The notes under the pieces were generated by a model. It saw nothing but the letters and a program-made list of their open reading frames with translations. It had not been told where the DNA came from and ran no database searches. From assembly GCF_023101165.1 (NCBI RefSeq), contig NZ_CP078076.1, positions 2,976,001 through 3,040,000 on the forward strand: 64,000 bases of DNA, given 5' to 3'. Source of the stretch: Microbacterium sufflavum. Lineage in GTDB: Bacteria; Actinomycetota; Actinomycetes; Actinomycetales; Microbacteriaceae. Both the position numbers and the translations under genes were made by a program. Shown piece by piece: positions 1 through 8,808 of the stretch; the stretch's first letter is position 1; each line of letters starts with the position of its first letter.

Positions 1-1148
1 GCGGCGGGGTCGCCCGCCTCCGCGACGGGCGGCGTGGGGGCAGCAGACGCGTGCTCGGCTCCTGTCGTCGATGACCCGCCTTTCGCCCGACCATCCGCGG
101 TCGACGTCGGCGTCGGCGCTGTCCCCGCGGCGGTGGAGGCACCTCGGGCGTTGCTCTCGCCGTCGCCGCTCGGCCACATCAGCCCGCCCACGAGCACGAC
201 GGCCGCACCCGCTGCCGCGATCAACAGCAGTCGGCGACGGGGTGCGCGGGGAGCCGCGGCCCGATCCCGCCCCCTACCGCTCGTCGCCCGCCGCACGCGG
301 ACGGCCTCCCTGGCGTCGGCGATCCGCGACGCGATGTCCTCCCGCAGCATCCGCACGGCGCTGCGGACTCTCGCCCGGGTGGTCCGTGGGGTACGAACGG
401 CGGACCTCCGCGTCGCGAGGCTCCTCCGGGTCGGGGCGACGCCGCCCACAGCGGGCTCGACGACGCGGGAGAGGTCTCGCGCCCGCACCGGCTTCGTCGT
501 CTGATGCTCCAGGGGACGTGGGGACACGAGGGCGAGAAGCTCGCACTCCCACTCGTCGAGAAGCCGCCGCGGGACCCGGGGGTGCTCCAGTCGTTCGCGC
601 AGTCCATCCCCCACCCGGTCGAGAACACGCCTCAGCGCTCGATCGGTCTCGCCGTCCCTGAGCGTCTCGACGATCGACGCCGCCGCGGACCGGATCCCAC
701 TCCCCTCACCGATGACGAACAGGGGTCGCCCGCCGTCGGTGAGCCACCACGTACCCTCGACGCCGCTGCCCACGCGCGCCAGTTCACCGATGCCGCGCAG
801 CAGACTCACCGCCACCGTGCACACCTCACCCTGACGCAACCGCTGCCCCGAGGCGGACCGTCGGTCGATGAACGCCTGCAACCGATCGGTGCACCAGGGC
901 AGCAGCACATCGTGGCCGTCCGCACGTCGGACGATGTCCAGCGGTCCGGCGACGTGCTGTGCGCCCGCGAAGTGCCAGCCCGCCCATCCCGCGAGCTCCT
1001 CGCTCGGACACCGCACCGCCACGCCGTCGCCGCTGGTGACGAGCGCCCCCGCGAAGGGGGTGTCCGGTGATGACAGCATCCGCAGCGTGCGGTGCGCTCG
1101 TGCCAGCAGGGGCGGTGGAGCCGTCTCGATCGTCTGGGCGTCGGTCAT
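1..1148 (-). CDS. Partial single-pass membrane protein with a kinase-like N-terminal part (C-terminus beyond window)
   Basis: The frame opens at ATG 1148 (MTDAQTIETAPPPLLARAH) and stays open to base 1, so at least 382 residues are present and the C-terminus lies outside. Residues about 1-215 form a soluble region. Within it, a stretch around residues 110-150 (GEVCTVAVSLLRGIGEL, then WWLTDGGRPLFVIGEG) resembles the catalytic-loop layout of Ser/Thr kinases, but no HRD or DFG is present; calling it a pseudokinase is inference. A basic linker follows, then one membrane segment at about residues 306-325 (LLLIAAAGAAVVLVGGLMW) and a Thr/Ala/Pro-rich tail presumably outside the cell. I recognise no named family. 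Confidence 0.75.
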   Translation of the reverse strand, partial: MTDAQTIETAPPPLLARAHRTLRMLSSPDTPFAGALVTSGDGVAVRCPSEELAGWAGWHFAGAQHVAGPLDIVRRADGHDVLLPWCTDRLQAFIDRRSASGQRLRQGEVCTVAVSLLRGIGELARVGSGVEGTWWLTDGGRPLFVIGEGSGIRSAAASIVETLRDGETDRALRRVLDRVGDGLRERLEHPRVPRRLLDEWECELLALVSPRPLEHQTTKPVRARDLSRVVEPAVGGVAPTRRSLATRRSAVRTPRTTRARVRSAVRMLREDIASRIADAREAVRVRRATSGRGRDRAAAPRAPRRRLLLIAAAGAAVVLVGGLMWPSGDGESNARGASTAAGTAPTPTSTADGRAKGGSSTTGAEHASAAPTPPVAEAGDPA

Positions 1149-1308
1149 GCGCCCATCTCACCCGAGGGACCGTGCGCCCGGAGCCATCCACGGCGTGAGC
1201 GGAAAGGTCCGCAGGCTGCGGCTGGCTGTGCAGAGCGAGTCCTCGTGCTGCTCCGCTCCGCGCGAACGACGACATCGTCAGGGTCTGGGACTCGGTAGGC
1301 TGGATGTC

Positions 1309-2019
1309 ATGGCAAAGCGTGCTCCCGAACCCGAGAAGCGTCCTGGGTTCTTCTCCCAGATCAAGTCCCTCTTCCGGTTCACGCGCGAGGCCTACCCGTG
1401 GCTCCCCTGGGCGCAGGCCGGCATCCTCGTCGGCGGCATCCTGCTCGGCCTCGTCGCCGGCTACCTCATCCCGCCGTTCCAGGTGTGGACCCTCGTGCTC
1501 TGGGGCATCACCGGCCTCATGCTGGGCGTGCTCGGCGCTCTGTTCCTCATGACGCGACTGTCGACCTCGGCGATGTACACCAAGATCGACGGCATGCCCG
1601 GCGCGACCGGTCACGTGCTGAGCACCAGTCTCGGGCGTCGCTGGCAGGCATCGGAGACCCCGGTGGGGATCAACCCGAAGACCCAGGAGGCCGTGTACCG
1701 AACGATCGGTCGCGGCGGCATCGTGGTGGTCGGCGAAGGTGCCCGCGGCCGCCTCACGCGCCTGGTCAACGAGGAGCGGAGCAAGGCGCAGCGCGTCGCG
1801 CACGGTGTCCCCGTGACCGTGCTCTACGTCGGGCACGGCGAGGACGAGGTACCCATCGCCGACCTCGCCAAGACCATCAAGAAGCTTCCCAAGGCCATCG
1901 ACAAGGCCACCATGGCCGCGGTGATCCGTCGCGTCGACTCCGTGTCGCAGTCGCTCTCGTCGCTGCCGATCCCGAAGGGCATCGACCCCACCAAGGTGCG
2001 CCCGCAGCGTCCGCGCTGA
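1309..2019 (+). CDS. DUF4191 family membrane protein
   Basis: A 236-residue protein starting MAKRAPEPEKRPGFF. Two closely spaced hydrophobic segments (about residues 37-60 and 63-85) are followed by a soluble cytoplasmic domain with RGGIVVVGEGARGRL and a basic C-terminus. The pattern matches actinobacterial DUF4191 proteins, which usually lie near lipoate-synthesis and glnA genes; their function is unknown. The ATG at 1309 is chosen because a TAGGCT hexamer (1296-1301) lies 7 nt upstream, which fits a leaderless transcript; no Shine-Dalgarno sequence is present. An earlier in-frame ATG at 868 would run through the oppositely oriented gene and is unlikely. Confidence 0.88.
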   Translation: MAKRAPEPEKRPGFFSQIKSLFRFTREAYPWLPWAQAGILVGGILLGLVAGYLIPPFQVWTLVLWGITGLMLGVLGALFLMTRLSTSAMYTKIDGMPGATGHVLSTSLGRRWQASETPVGINPKTQEAVYRTIGRGGIVVVGEGARGRLTRLVNEERSKAQRVAHGVPVTVLYVGHGEDEVPIADLAKTIKKLPKAIDKATMAAVIRRVDSVSQSLSSLPIPKGIDPTKVRPQRPR

Positions 2020-2037
2020 CCCGCACACCGCACGATC

Positions 2038-2075
2038 GACGCGCGGCCGTCCTCCTCGGAGGGCGGCCGCGCGTC
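2038..2075. terminator. Bidirectional hairpin between convergent genes
   Basis: Perfect 12-bp arms (GACGCGCGGCCG at 2038-2049 and its complement at 2064-2075) enclose a loop that can itself pair. It lies between the stops of the DUF4191 gene and rimK. There is no long T tract, as is common in high-GC actinobacteria. Confidence 0.7.
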
Positions 2076-2076
2076 G

Positions 2077-3264
2077 TCACTCCGACAGCGGCTGCTTCGG
2101 CAGGCGCCGCACCTTCGCCCGGCGACGACGACGCTCCGGGATCATCGAGCGCATCTCTTCGAGCTTGCCGAAGCAGAACAACCGGTCGTCCGCCTCCAGC
2201 ACGACGTGCTTGCGCGGGTTCGGGATCACGCTCACCCCGCGGTGCAGCGTGAGCACGGTGATGTCACGCTCCCACAGTCCGGCGTCACCCAGGGTCTTCC
2301 CCACCAGGTCGGCGGCGCCGTGCACCATCAGCTCCGCCACGCCGTACCCCGTCGACACCGTCAGACGCTGTCGCACGTCGATCTCGGGGAACGCCACCTG
2401 CCCGGCGATGTAGTCGATGATGGCGCCGGCGACGTCGAGCTTCGTGGCCGTCTCGATGCCCTGCAGTCCCGGCGAGGAGTTCACCTCCATGACGAGCGGT
2501 CCCTCGTCGCCCTCGAGCATGTCCACTCCCGCCACCCGCAGCCCCATGATCTGCGCCGAACGGACGGCCGCCCGCTCGTACACCGGGTCGAGCTCGATCG
2601 CCTCCACCGATCCGCCGCGGTGCACGTTCGAGCGGAACTCGTCGCCGGCCGCCGAGCGCCGCATCGCCGCGACGACGCGGTCGCCCACGACCAGCGCACG
2701 GATGTCGCGCCCACGACTCTCGGAGATGAACTTCTGGATCAGCACGTTCTGCTTCGTGGAGTGCAGGGTCTCGATGATCGCCTCGGCGACCTTGACCTGT
2801 GGGGCGAGGATCACGCCGATCCCCTGCGTGCCTTCGAGCAGCTTGATCACGACGGGGGCACCGCCGACGCGCTCGATCGCCGGGCGCACATCGGCGCGGT
2901 TGCGCACGAAAGCGGTGGGCGGCATCGCGATGTTGTGCCGGGAGAGGATCTGGTTGGCGCGGAGCTTGTCGCGCGCGCTCGAGATGCCGTTGGCGGTGTT
3001 CGGGGTGTACACGTCCATCTGCTCGAACTGGCGGACCACCGCCGTACCGAAGTAGGTGATCGAGTTCCCGATGCGCGGCAGGATCGCGTCGTAGTCGCTC
3101 AGCTGGCGTCCCCGGTAGTGCAGGTCGGGTTCATCGGAGGTGAGGTCGATCGCGAAGCGAAGGGTGTTCAGCACCTTGACGTTGTGCCCCCGCTGCAGCG
3201 CGGCGGCCCGGAGGCGCTGGGTGGAGTACGCCTGCGGCGCACGGGACAGCACTGCGATCTTCAC
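2077..3264 (-). CDS. rimK: RimK-family ATP-grasp ligase with C-terminal RCK_C/TrkA-C-like domain
   Basis: A 395-residue protein. Residues 1-295 are an ATP-grasp ligase of the RimK/LysX type: the N-terminal KIAVLSRAPQAYSTQRL, the ATP-binding VVIKLLEGTQGIGV and the metal-binding VMEVNSSPGLQGIE are visible. Such enzymes add glutamate to protein C-termini or build poly-glutamate with ATP. Residues about 318-371 (GKTLGDAGLWERDITVLTL, then DDRLFCFGKLEEM) look like the RCK_C ligand-binding domain of potassium-transport regulators, which E. coli RimK (about 300 residues) lacks. The GTG at 3264 is chosen because AGGA lies 7 nt upstream. The gene is divergent from the protease gene, with 27 bp between starts. 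The modified target is unknown. Confidence 0.88.
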   Translation of the reverse strand: MKIAVLSRAPQAYSTQRLRAAALQRGHNVKVLNTLRFAIDLTSDEPDLHYRGRQLSDYDAILPRIGNSITYFGTAVVRQFEQMDVYTPNTANGISSARDKLRANQILSRHNIAMPPTAFVRNRADVRPAIERVGGAPVVIKLLEGTQGIGVILAPQVKVAEAIIETLHSTKQNVLIQKFISESRGRDIRALVVGDRVVAAMRRSAAGDEFRSNVHRGGSVEAIELDPVYERAAVRSAQIMGLRVAGVDMLEGDEGPLVMEVNSSPGLQGIETATKLDVAGAIIDYIAGQVAFPEIDVRQRLTVSTGYGVAELMVHGAADLVGKTLGDAGLWERDITVLTLHRGVSVIPNPRKHVVLEADDRLFCFGKLEEMRSMIPERRRRRAKVRRLPKQPLSE

Positions 3265-3291
3265 GGGGGATTTCCTGCCAGGATGTATCAG

Positions 3292-3771
3292 GTGAGTAGG
3301 TCTACCCATTCAAACACCCTCACGGGGTGGCGAGAGTGGGTCAGCCTGCCCGATCTCGGCGTCGACTGGATCAAGGCGAAGATCGACACCGGCGCGCGCA
3401 CCTCATCGCTGCACGCGTTCGACGTGCACGAGTTCGAGCGCGAGGGCGAGGCGTGGGTCCGCTTCCGAGTGAACCCGTGGCAGGACAGCCAGGACGACGC
3501 GGTCGTCGTCGAGTGCCCTGTGCACGATCGCCGCGCCGTGCGCAGCTCGTCCGGGCACGCGCAGGAGCGTCTGGTGGTGCAACTGATCATCCGCCTGGTC
3601 GACCGCGAGGTGCTGGCCGAGGTCACCCTCAGCAACCGGGACGAGATGGGGTTCCGCATGCTCATCGGTCGCGAGGCCCTGCGTCACGGCTACGTCGTGG
3701 ACCCCGCGCGCTCGTTCCTCGGTGGAAGGGCACCGCGCGAGGCACGCCGCCGCAACCGGGGACGCGCCTGA
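3292..3771 (+). CDS. Retropepsin-like protease of the RimB / ATP-dependent zinc protease family (COG4067-type)
   Basis: A 159-residue protein with WVSLPDLGVDWIKAKIDTGAR. D32-T-G-A-R is the aspartic-protease-like core of this family, and the partner hydrophobic-hydrophobic-G motif appears as MLIGREAL near residue 125. Family members often sit beside rimK, and in pseudomonads RimB acts with RimK; a role in trimming or controlling glutamylation here is inference. The GTG at 3292 is preferred because AGGA (3280-3283) is 8 nt upstream; ATG 3283 in the same frame lacks such a site. The last 20 residues are strongly basic. Confidence 0.85.
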   Translation: MSRSTHSNTLTGWREWVSLPDLGVDWIKAKIDTGARTSSLHAFDVHEFEREGEAWVRFRVNPWQDSQDDAVVVECPVHDRRAVRSSSGHAQERLVVQLIIRLVDREVLAEVTLSNRDEMGFRMLIGREALRHGYVVDPARSFLGGRAPREARRRNRGRA

Positions 3772-3795
3772 GGGAAGCGGGCGACCCGACGCGGC

Positions 3796-4224
3796 TCAGG
3801 CGCGGATGAGGACGGTGCCGACCGCCTTGTCGTGCAGGCCGCGCTGATCCGCGTCCCAGACGACCGCCGGGATCACGACGAGCAGCAGCAGCGCGCGAAC
3901 GACCGGCCGCCACAGCCCGATCCAGGCGCCGTCGAGACGCACCAGGCGCATGCCGAGGATGCGGTGACCCGGGCTACCCCCCGCGGTGGGGATGAACAGG
4001 ATCTGCAGGACCGCGAACACCAGCAGCGGGGCGAACTGCGTCAGACCCGCCTCGGACGGCAGCGCGAACTGGTCGAAGCCGAGGAAGCCGGTGGCGATGA
4101 TCGTGGCGGCCGCGTAGTCGATCACGAGAGCGCCGATGCGTCGTCCGGGACGGGCGATGCTTCCCGTTCCCGACTCCGGGAGTCCGAGTCGTTCACCGGG
4201 GTACCTGTTCACCGCATCCGTCAC
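3796..4224 (-). CDS. RDD family membrane protein
   Basis: A 142-residue protein. The RDD signature is visible as PGRRIGALVIDYAAATII near residue 27, followed by three hydrophobic segments (about residues 34-52, 65-83 and 108-124) and the family-typical GGSPGHRILGMRLVR loop between the second and third. RDD proteins are poorly characterised; some act in cation exchange. It reads towards the protease gene, away from glnA. GTG 4224 is chosen for its TAGG at 8 nt; GTG 4227 directly before it is an alternative. RDD next to glnA and DUF4191 is a familiar actinobacterial arrangement. Confidence 0.85.
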   Translation of the reverse strand: MTDAVNRYPGERLGLPESGTGSIARPGRRIGALVIDYAAATIIATGFLGFDQFALPSEAGLTQFAPLLVFAVLQILFIPTAGGSPGHRILGMRLVRLDGAWIGLWRPVVRALLLLVVIPAVVWDADQRGLHDKAVGTVLIRA

Positions 4225-4272
4225 CACACCAGCCTACCGAGCCGTCGGAACAGCCCCTTCCGCCCTCACGCT

Positions 4273-4310
4273 GTAACACGCTCGAAACAAAGCGGATACC
4301 GTGGAGAAAT
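4273..4310 (+). promoter_or_regulatory. GlnR box upstream of glnA (four half-sites)
   Basis: Reading downstream, the half-sites are GTAAC (4273-4277), GAAAC (4284-4288), GATAC (4295-4299) and GAAAT (4306-4310), each separated by exactly 6 nt. This reproduces the actinobacterial GlnR pattern gTnAC-n6-GaAAC repeated twice with an 11-bp half-site period. It ends 62 bp before the glnA start. TACCGT at 4297-4302 may be the -10 element, so bound GlnR would overlap the promoter. Confidence 0.85.
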
Positions 4311-4372
4311 CCCCCGTCCGTACTGTGCAGAGTGGCCCCGAAGCCATCGATCCGCATCACAGGAGTCGTTAC

Positions 4373-5797
4373 ATGTTCAAAGATTCGTCCGAGGTACTGG
4401 CCTACATCAAGGAGAACGACGTCAAATTCCTTGACATCCGGTTCACCGATCTCCCTGGCGTGCAGCAGCACTTCAACATCCCTGCGGCGACGGTCGACGA
4501 GGCCTTCTTCACGGACGGGCAGCTGTTCGACGGCTCCTCGATCCGCGGCTTCGCGAGCATCCACGAGTCGGACATGCAGCTCATCCCCGACGTGACGACG
4601 GCCTACATGGACCCGTTCCGCGAGGCGAGCACCCTCGTGATGATCTTCGACATCTACAACCCGCGCACCGGCGAGATCTACTCGAAGGACCCGCGTCAGG
4701 TCGCCAAGAAGGCCGAGAAGTACCTCGCGTCGACCGGCATCGCCGACACCGCGTACTTCGCGCCCGAGGCCGAGTTCTACATCTTCGACGACGTGCGCTA
4801 CTCCGTCACGGCGGGCGAGAGCTTCTACAAGGTCGACTCCGAGGAGGCCGCGTGGAACACCGGTCGCGAGGAGGAGGGCGGCAACCTCGCCAACAAGACC
4901 CCGTACAAGGGCGGCTACTTCCCCGTGAGCCCGGTCGACAAGACGGCCGACCTGCGCGACGACATCACGCTCAAGCTGATCGAGGCCGGCTTCATCCTCG
5001 AGCGCTCGCACCACGAGGTCGGCACGGCGGGCCAGCAGGAGATCAACTACCGCTTCGACACGATGGTGCACTCGGCGGACGACATCCTGAAGTTCAAGTA
5101 CATCGTGAAGAACACGGCCGAGGAGTGGGGCAAGGTCGCCACCTTCATGCCCAAGCCGCTCTACGGTGACAACGGCTCCGGCATGCACACGCACCAGTCG
5201 CTGTGGAACGACGGCAAGCCGCTGTTCTACGACGAGGCCGGCTACGGCCAGCTCAGCGACATCGCCCGCTGGTACATCGGCGGCATCCTGGCGCACGCTC
5301 CCGCGCTGCTCGCCTTCACGAACCCGACGCTGAACAGCTACCACCGTCTGGTGAAGGGCTTCGAGGCTCCGGTCAACCTGGTGTACTCGGCCGGCAACCG
5401 CTCCGCCGCGATCCGCATCCCGATCACGGGCTCCAACCCGAAGGCCAAGCGCATCGAGTTCCGCGCTCCCGACGCCTCCGGCAACCCGTACCTCGCCTTC
5501 GCGGCGCAGCTCATGGCGGGTCTCGACGGCATCAAGAACCGCATCGAGCCGCACGAGCCGGTCGATAAGGACCTCTACGAGCTTCCGCCCGAGGAGGCCA
5601 AGAACATCCCGCAGGTGCCGAACTCGCTGCTCGACTCGCTCGAGGCGCTCCGCAACGACCACCAGTTCCTCCTCGAGGGCGGCGTGTTCACCGAGGAGCT
5701 CATCGAGACCTGGATCTCCTACAAGTACGAGAACGAGATCCTGCCGATCGCGCAGCGTCCGCACCCGTTCGAGTACGAGCTGTACTTCGGGGTCTGA
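4373..5797 (+). CDS. glnA: Type I glutamine synthetase (adenylylation-regulated)
   Basis: A 474-residue cytoplasmic enzyme that makes glutamine from glutamate, ammonia and ATP. Visible family motifs include [16 protein letters not shown], the ATP-site [12 protein letters not shown] and [16 protein letters not shown]. Tyr402 in [10 protein letters not shown] is the expected adenylylation site of the GSI-beta class, and the modifying enzyme GlnE is encoded at 9777-12752. AGGAG (4361-4365) lies 7 nt before the ATG. The upstream GlnR box indicates nitrogen control, and a strong hairpin follows the stop. It is transcribed alone. Confidence 0.97.
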   Translation: MFKDSSEVLAYIKENDVKFLDIRFTDLPGVQQHFNIPAATVDEAFFTDGQLFDGSSIRGFASIHESDMQLIPDVTTAYMDPFREASTLVMIFDIYNPRTGEIYSKDPRQVAKKAEKYLASTGIADTAYFAPEAEFYIFDDVRYSVTAGESFYKVDSEEAAWNTGREEEGGNLANKTPYKGGYFPVSPVDKTADLRDDITLKLIEAGFILERSHHEVGTAGQQEINYRFDTMVHSADDILKFKYIVKNTAEEWGKVATFMPKPLYGDNGSGMHTHQSLWNDGKPLFYDEAGYGQLSDIARWYIGGILAHAPALLAFTNPTLNSYHRLVKGFEAPVNLVYSAGNRSAAIRIPITGSNPKAKRIEFRAPDASGNPYLAFAAQLMAGLDGIKNRIEPHEPVDKDLYELPPEEAKNIPQVPNSLLDSLEALRNDHQFLLEGGVFTEELIETWISYKYENEILPIAQRPHPFEYELYFGV

Positions 5798-5807
5798 CCC
5801 GCACCGC

Positions 5808-5840
5808 GAAGCGCCCGCCGGGATTCCTGGCGGGCGCTTC
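5808..5840 (+). terminator. Intrinsic terminator after glnA
   Basis: Perfect 12-bp stem (GAAGCGCCCGCC at 5808-5819, complement at 5829-5840) with a 9-nt loop, starting 10 bp after the glnA stop. The downstream side is C/G-mixed rather than a pure T run. Confidence 0.85.
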
Positions 5841-5976
5841 CGCGTGTCCGGGGGTCATTCCACACACCCTCTTGCAGGTCCCTGCCCCGGAGTCAAGCCC
5901 GAAGACGGGAATCGTGCAGGGCCCTAGCGTGAGAAAGTCGCCGGGCTACCCGACCCGGCGACGGGGAGGCTGCACC

Positions 5977-7566
5977 ATGTGGACGCAGGAGGCGACGCCG
6001 ACCGAGGCTCTGCTCGACAGCCGATACCGGCTGGGCGATGCCGTGGGCGTCGGCGGCATGGCGACCGTGTACCGCGCCGAGGACATCGCGCTGGAGCGCG
6101 CGGTCGCGGTCAAGATCTTCCGCACCTCGGACGATGCCGTGACCTCGACGGACCGTGCGCACTCCGAGAAGGCGCTGCTCGCCTCCCTCAACCACCCCAA
6201 CCTGGTCACGCTCCTCGACGCCCGCCTCGACCCCGGCCGGGCGATGTACCTGGTGATGGAGTTCGTTCCCGGCCCCACGCTCAGCAGCCGCCTCTCCCGC
6301 TCCGCCGTGACCCCCCAGGAGGTCGCGACCATCGGTGCCGACGTCGCCTCCGCCCTCCATGCCGCTCACGCGGCGGGCATCGTGCACCGTGACGTCAAGC
6401 CCTCCAACGTTCTCCTCACCCCGCCGGCGTCGGGCAGTGACCGGTGGACGGCGAAGCTCGCGGATTTCGGGATCGCGTGCATGATCGACACGTCGCGGGT
6501 CACCGCGCCGGGCATCGTCCTCGGCACCCTCACGTACATGGCGCCCGAGCAGCTGCGCAACGGCGAGGTACGGCCGTCGGTCGACATCTACGCGCTGGGC
6601 CTTGTGCTCCTGGAGGCACTGACCGGCACACCCGGCTTCGCGCCCACCCTGAGCGTCGAGACCGCCCTCGCCCGCCTGCACCTGGCGCCGGACGTTCCCG
6701 CGTCGCTCGGACAGGACTGGGGGCGGCTGCTCACCGCGATGACGAGCATCGATCCGGCCGAACGGCCGCACGCCGCCGAGGTCGCGGTCGAGCTGCGGCG
6801 GTTGAGCGCAGCACTCGCGGAGGCCGACGAGCGCGCCACCGCTCCCCTTCCAGCCGTCGTCGCGCCCGCCGCCACGCGCGTCCTGCCCGTTCCCGGCATC
6901 CCCTCGCCCGCCGCATCCTCGGCGCCCGTGGCCCCGCTGGTCATCCCTCCCGTGCCGCCGCTCCCCGCCCCCGCGGCTCCGGCTCGGCCGCTCACCCGTG
7001 CCCAGGCCCGGCGGCGGCTCGCCGCCCGTGCGGTCGCTGCACCGCGCCGGACACCGCGGCGACGCGACAGTCTGCTCTTCGCCGCCGTCGTCGCCATCGG
7101 AGCCGTCACCACGATCGCGGTGTCGCTGTCGGGCCAGGGCACGCAAGCCGTGGCGAGCTCCGGCGCCGTGCTGCGCGGGGCCTCGTCCTTCGAAGCGCCC
7201 ACCGCGACGGAGAGCACCCCGCCTTCCGTGGTCGAAATGCCCGCCGCTGTCGCCCCGGCCCCCGCCGAGTCCGTCACCGTCGAGTCTGTCGACGACGAGC
7301 ACTCGACCGAGCAAGCGGACAAGGAGACGCAGAACGGGGCGGAGAAGCAGAACAAGGGCAAGGGTAACCAGAACGAGGGCGCGAAGGGCAAGGGCGAGGA
7401 GACGGGCCCGGGTGGAAAGCCGGGCTCCGCAAGCCAGACGAAGGTCGACACGTCGACGGTTGTCGAGCAGCCCGCCTCACCGGCCACGGATGATGGAGCC
7501 GCGGTCGAGACGCCGGGCAAGGGTGACAAGGGCAAGGGCTCGCAGGGCAAGGGCTCGGACGACTAG
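5977..7566 (+). CDS. Transmembrane Ser/Thr protein kinase (PknB-like) with Lys/Gly-rich outer tail
   Basis: A 529-residue protein. Residues 17-275 are a Hanks-type kinase: glycine loop GVGGMATVY (24-32), ATP lysine K46, catalytic H137-R-D139 with KPSN, D163-F-G, and MAPEQ in the activation segment, so it should be active. A proline/alanine-rich juxtamembrane linker leads to one membrane helix at about 365-385. The external part has no PASTA repeats; it is acidic, then ends in a low-complexity tail rich in GKG units (about 440-529). GGGGAGG 7 nt upstream supports ATG 5977. It stands alone with its own promoter region; substrates are unknown. Confidence 0.93.
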   Translation: MWTQEATPTEALLDSRYRLGDAVGVGGMATVYRAEDIALERAVAVKIFRTSDDAVTSTDRAHSEKALLASLNHPNLVTLLDARLDPGRAMYLVMEFVPGPTLSSRLSRSAVTPQEVATIGADVASALHAAHAAGIVHRDVKPSNVLLTPPASGSDRWTAKLADFGIACMIDTSRVTAPGIVLGTLTYMAPEQLRNGEVRPSVDIYALGLVLLEALTGTPGFAPTLSVETALARLHLAPDVPASLGQDWGRLLTAMTSIDPAERPHAAEVAVELRRLSAALAEADERATAPLPAVVAPAATRVLPVPGIPSPAASSAPVAPLVIPPVPPLPAPAAPARPLTRAQARRRLAARAVAAPRRTPRRRDSLLFAAVVAIGAVTTIAVSLSGQGTQAVASSGAVLRGASSFEAPTATESTPPSVVEMPAAVAPAPAESVTVESVDDEHSTEQADKETQNGAEKQNKGKGNQNEGAKGKGEETGPGGKPGSASQTKVDTSTVVEQPASPATDDGAAVETPGKGDKGKGSQGKGSDD

Positions 7567-7662
7567 GCCCGGCGTTCAGCCGCACGCCCTCGGGTGTCGC
7601 TGAGCGCGCCGGGCCCCGGTGTGGAGCAAGATCGAGTGCGAGCACGCACAGTTGGAGGGGAC

Positions 7663-8808
7663 ATGCGCCGCAGGAGAATCATCGCGACCGACGAGGCGCA
7701 GACCGTATCGGCCCAGCGCCGCTCCCCCACCTCGGTGGTCGCAGGGGCGAGAGCGAACCCGTTCATGTTCGGGCTGCTGGGAGCCCTGGGCGTCCTGGTC
7801 GCTCTCGCGATCGGCGGCATCGTCAATCAGCTCGCGACCGTACTGGTCTACATCGGCGTCGCGATCTTCCTCGCGCTCGGACTCGACCCCATCGTCACCA
7901 GCATCGAGCGCAAGCTCCCCCGTCCCGCCGCCGTCGCGATCGTCGTCGCCGGCGTCGTCCTCGCGTTCGCCGGGATCATCCTCGCCATCGTCCCGATCCT
8001 CGTCGAACAGATCACCAACCTGATCAAAGACGGTCCGAAGATGATCGAGGACTTCATGAAGACGGACTGGTACAAGGACATGAGCGCCCAGTTCGGCTCG
8101 ACCATCACCGATGCCGTCAACGGCGTGCTCGGCTTCGTGCAGGACCCCGACAACTTCTTCGACATCGGCGGCGGTGTCTTCGCGGTCGGCGCCGGGATCG
8201 CCGGAGGCATCACCGGCGTCACCATCGTCCTGATCCTGACGCTGTACTTCATGGCGTCGCTGCGCAGCATGAAGCGTGTCGCCGCTCGCTTCGTGCCCGC
8301 CTACCAGCGCGACACGTTCAGCGAACTCCTGGAGGACGTCTCGAGCGCGGTCGGTCGCTACGTGATCGGTCAGGCGAGCCTCGCCCTGACCAACGGCGTG
8401 CTCAGCCTGATCTTCCTCAGCATCATCGGCGCACCGGTGCCGGCGCTGCTGGCCCTCATCGCCTTCATCGGCTCGATGATCCCGCTCGTCGGAACCCTGT
8501 CGGCATCGATCATCATCTCGCTGATCTGCCTGTTCGAGTCGCCCACGACCGCGCTCATCGCGATCATCTACTACCTCGTGTACATGCAGATCGAGGCATA
8601 CGTGCTGTCGCCCCGCATCATGAGCCGCGCGGTCGCCGTTCCGGGGGCTCTCGTGGTGATCGCGGCCGTCGCGGGTGGTGCGCTCGGCGGGATCCTCGGC
8701 GCGCTGGTGGCCATCCCGATCGCGGCGAGCATCATCATCATCATGCAGAAGGTGGTGTTCCCGACACAGGACCGGAAGAAGGCACCACCGGCCGTGACGG
8801 TCGCGTGA
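7663..8808 (+). CDS. AI-2E family (PerM-like) membrane transporter
   Basis: A 381-residue polytopic protein with roughly seven to eight hydrophobic segments, starting after a 25-residue basic N-terminus. The amphipathic middle region (LVEQITNLIKDGPKMIEDF) and the C-terminal block EAYVLSPRIMSRAVAVPG followed by GGALGGILGALVAIPIA are hallmarks of the AI-2E/PerM family. Members are linked to export of signals, sodium/proton exchange or cell-wall processes; the substrate here is unknown. GGAGG lies close to ATG 7663. The stop abuts that of the convergent lipid-kinase-like gene. Confidence 0.92.
   Translation: MRRRRIIATDEAQTVSAQRRSPTSVVAGARANPFMFGLLGALGVLVALAIGGIVNQLATVLVYIGVAIFLALGLDPIVTSIERKLPRPAAVAIVVAGVVLAFAGIILAIVPILVEQITNLIKDGPKMIEDFMKTDWYKDMSAQFGSTITDAVNGVLGFVQDPDNFFDIGGGVFAVGAGIAGGITGVTIVLILTLYFMASLRSMKRVAARFVPAYQRDTFSELLEDVSSAVGRYVIGQASLALTNGVLSLIFLSIIGAPVPALLALIAFIGSMIPLVGTLSASIIISLICLFESPTTALIAIIYYLVYMQIEAYVLSPRIMSRAVAVPGALVVIAAVAGGALGGILGALVAIPIAASIIIIMQKVVFPTQDRKKAPPAVTVA

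Noticed and set aside
4193-5764. 523-codon minus-strand frame opposite glnA
   Set aside because: Low-complexity Val/Arg/Asp/Leu-rich translation, exactly antisense to a certain gene; a typical high-GC shadow.
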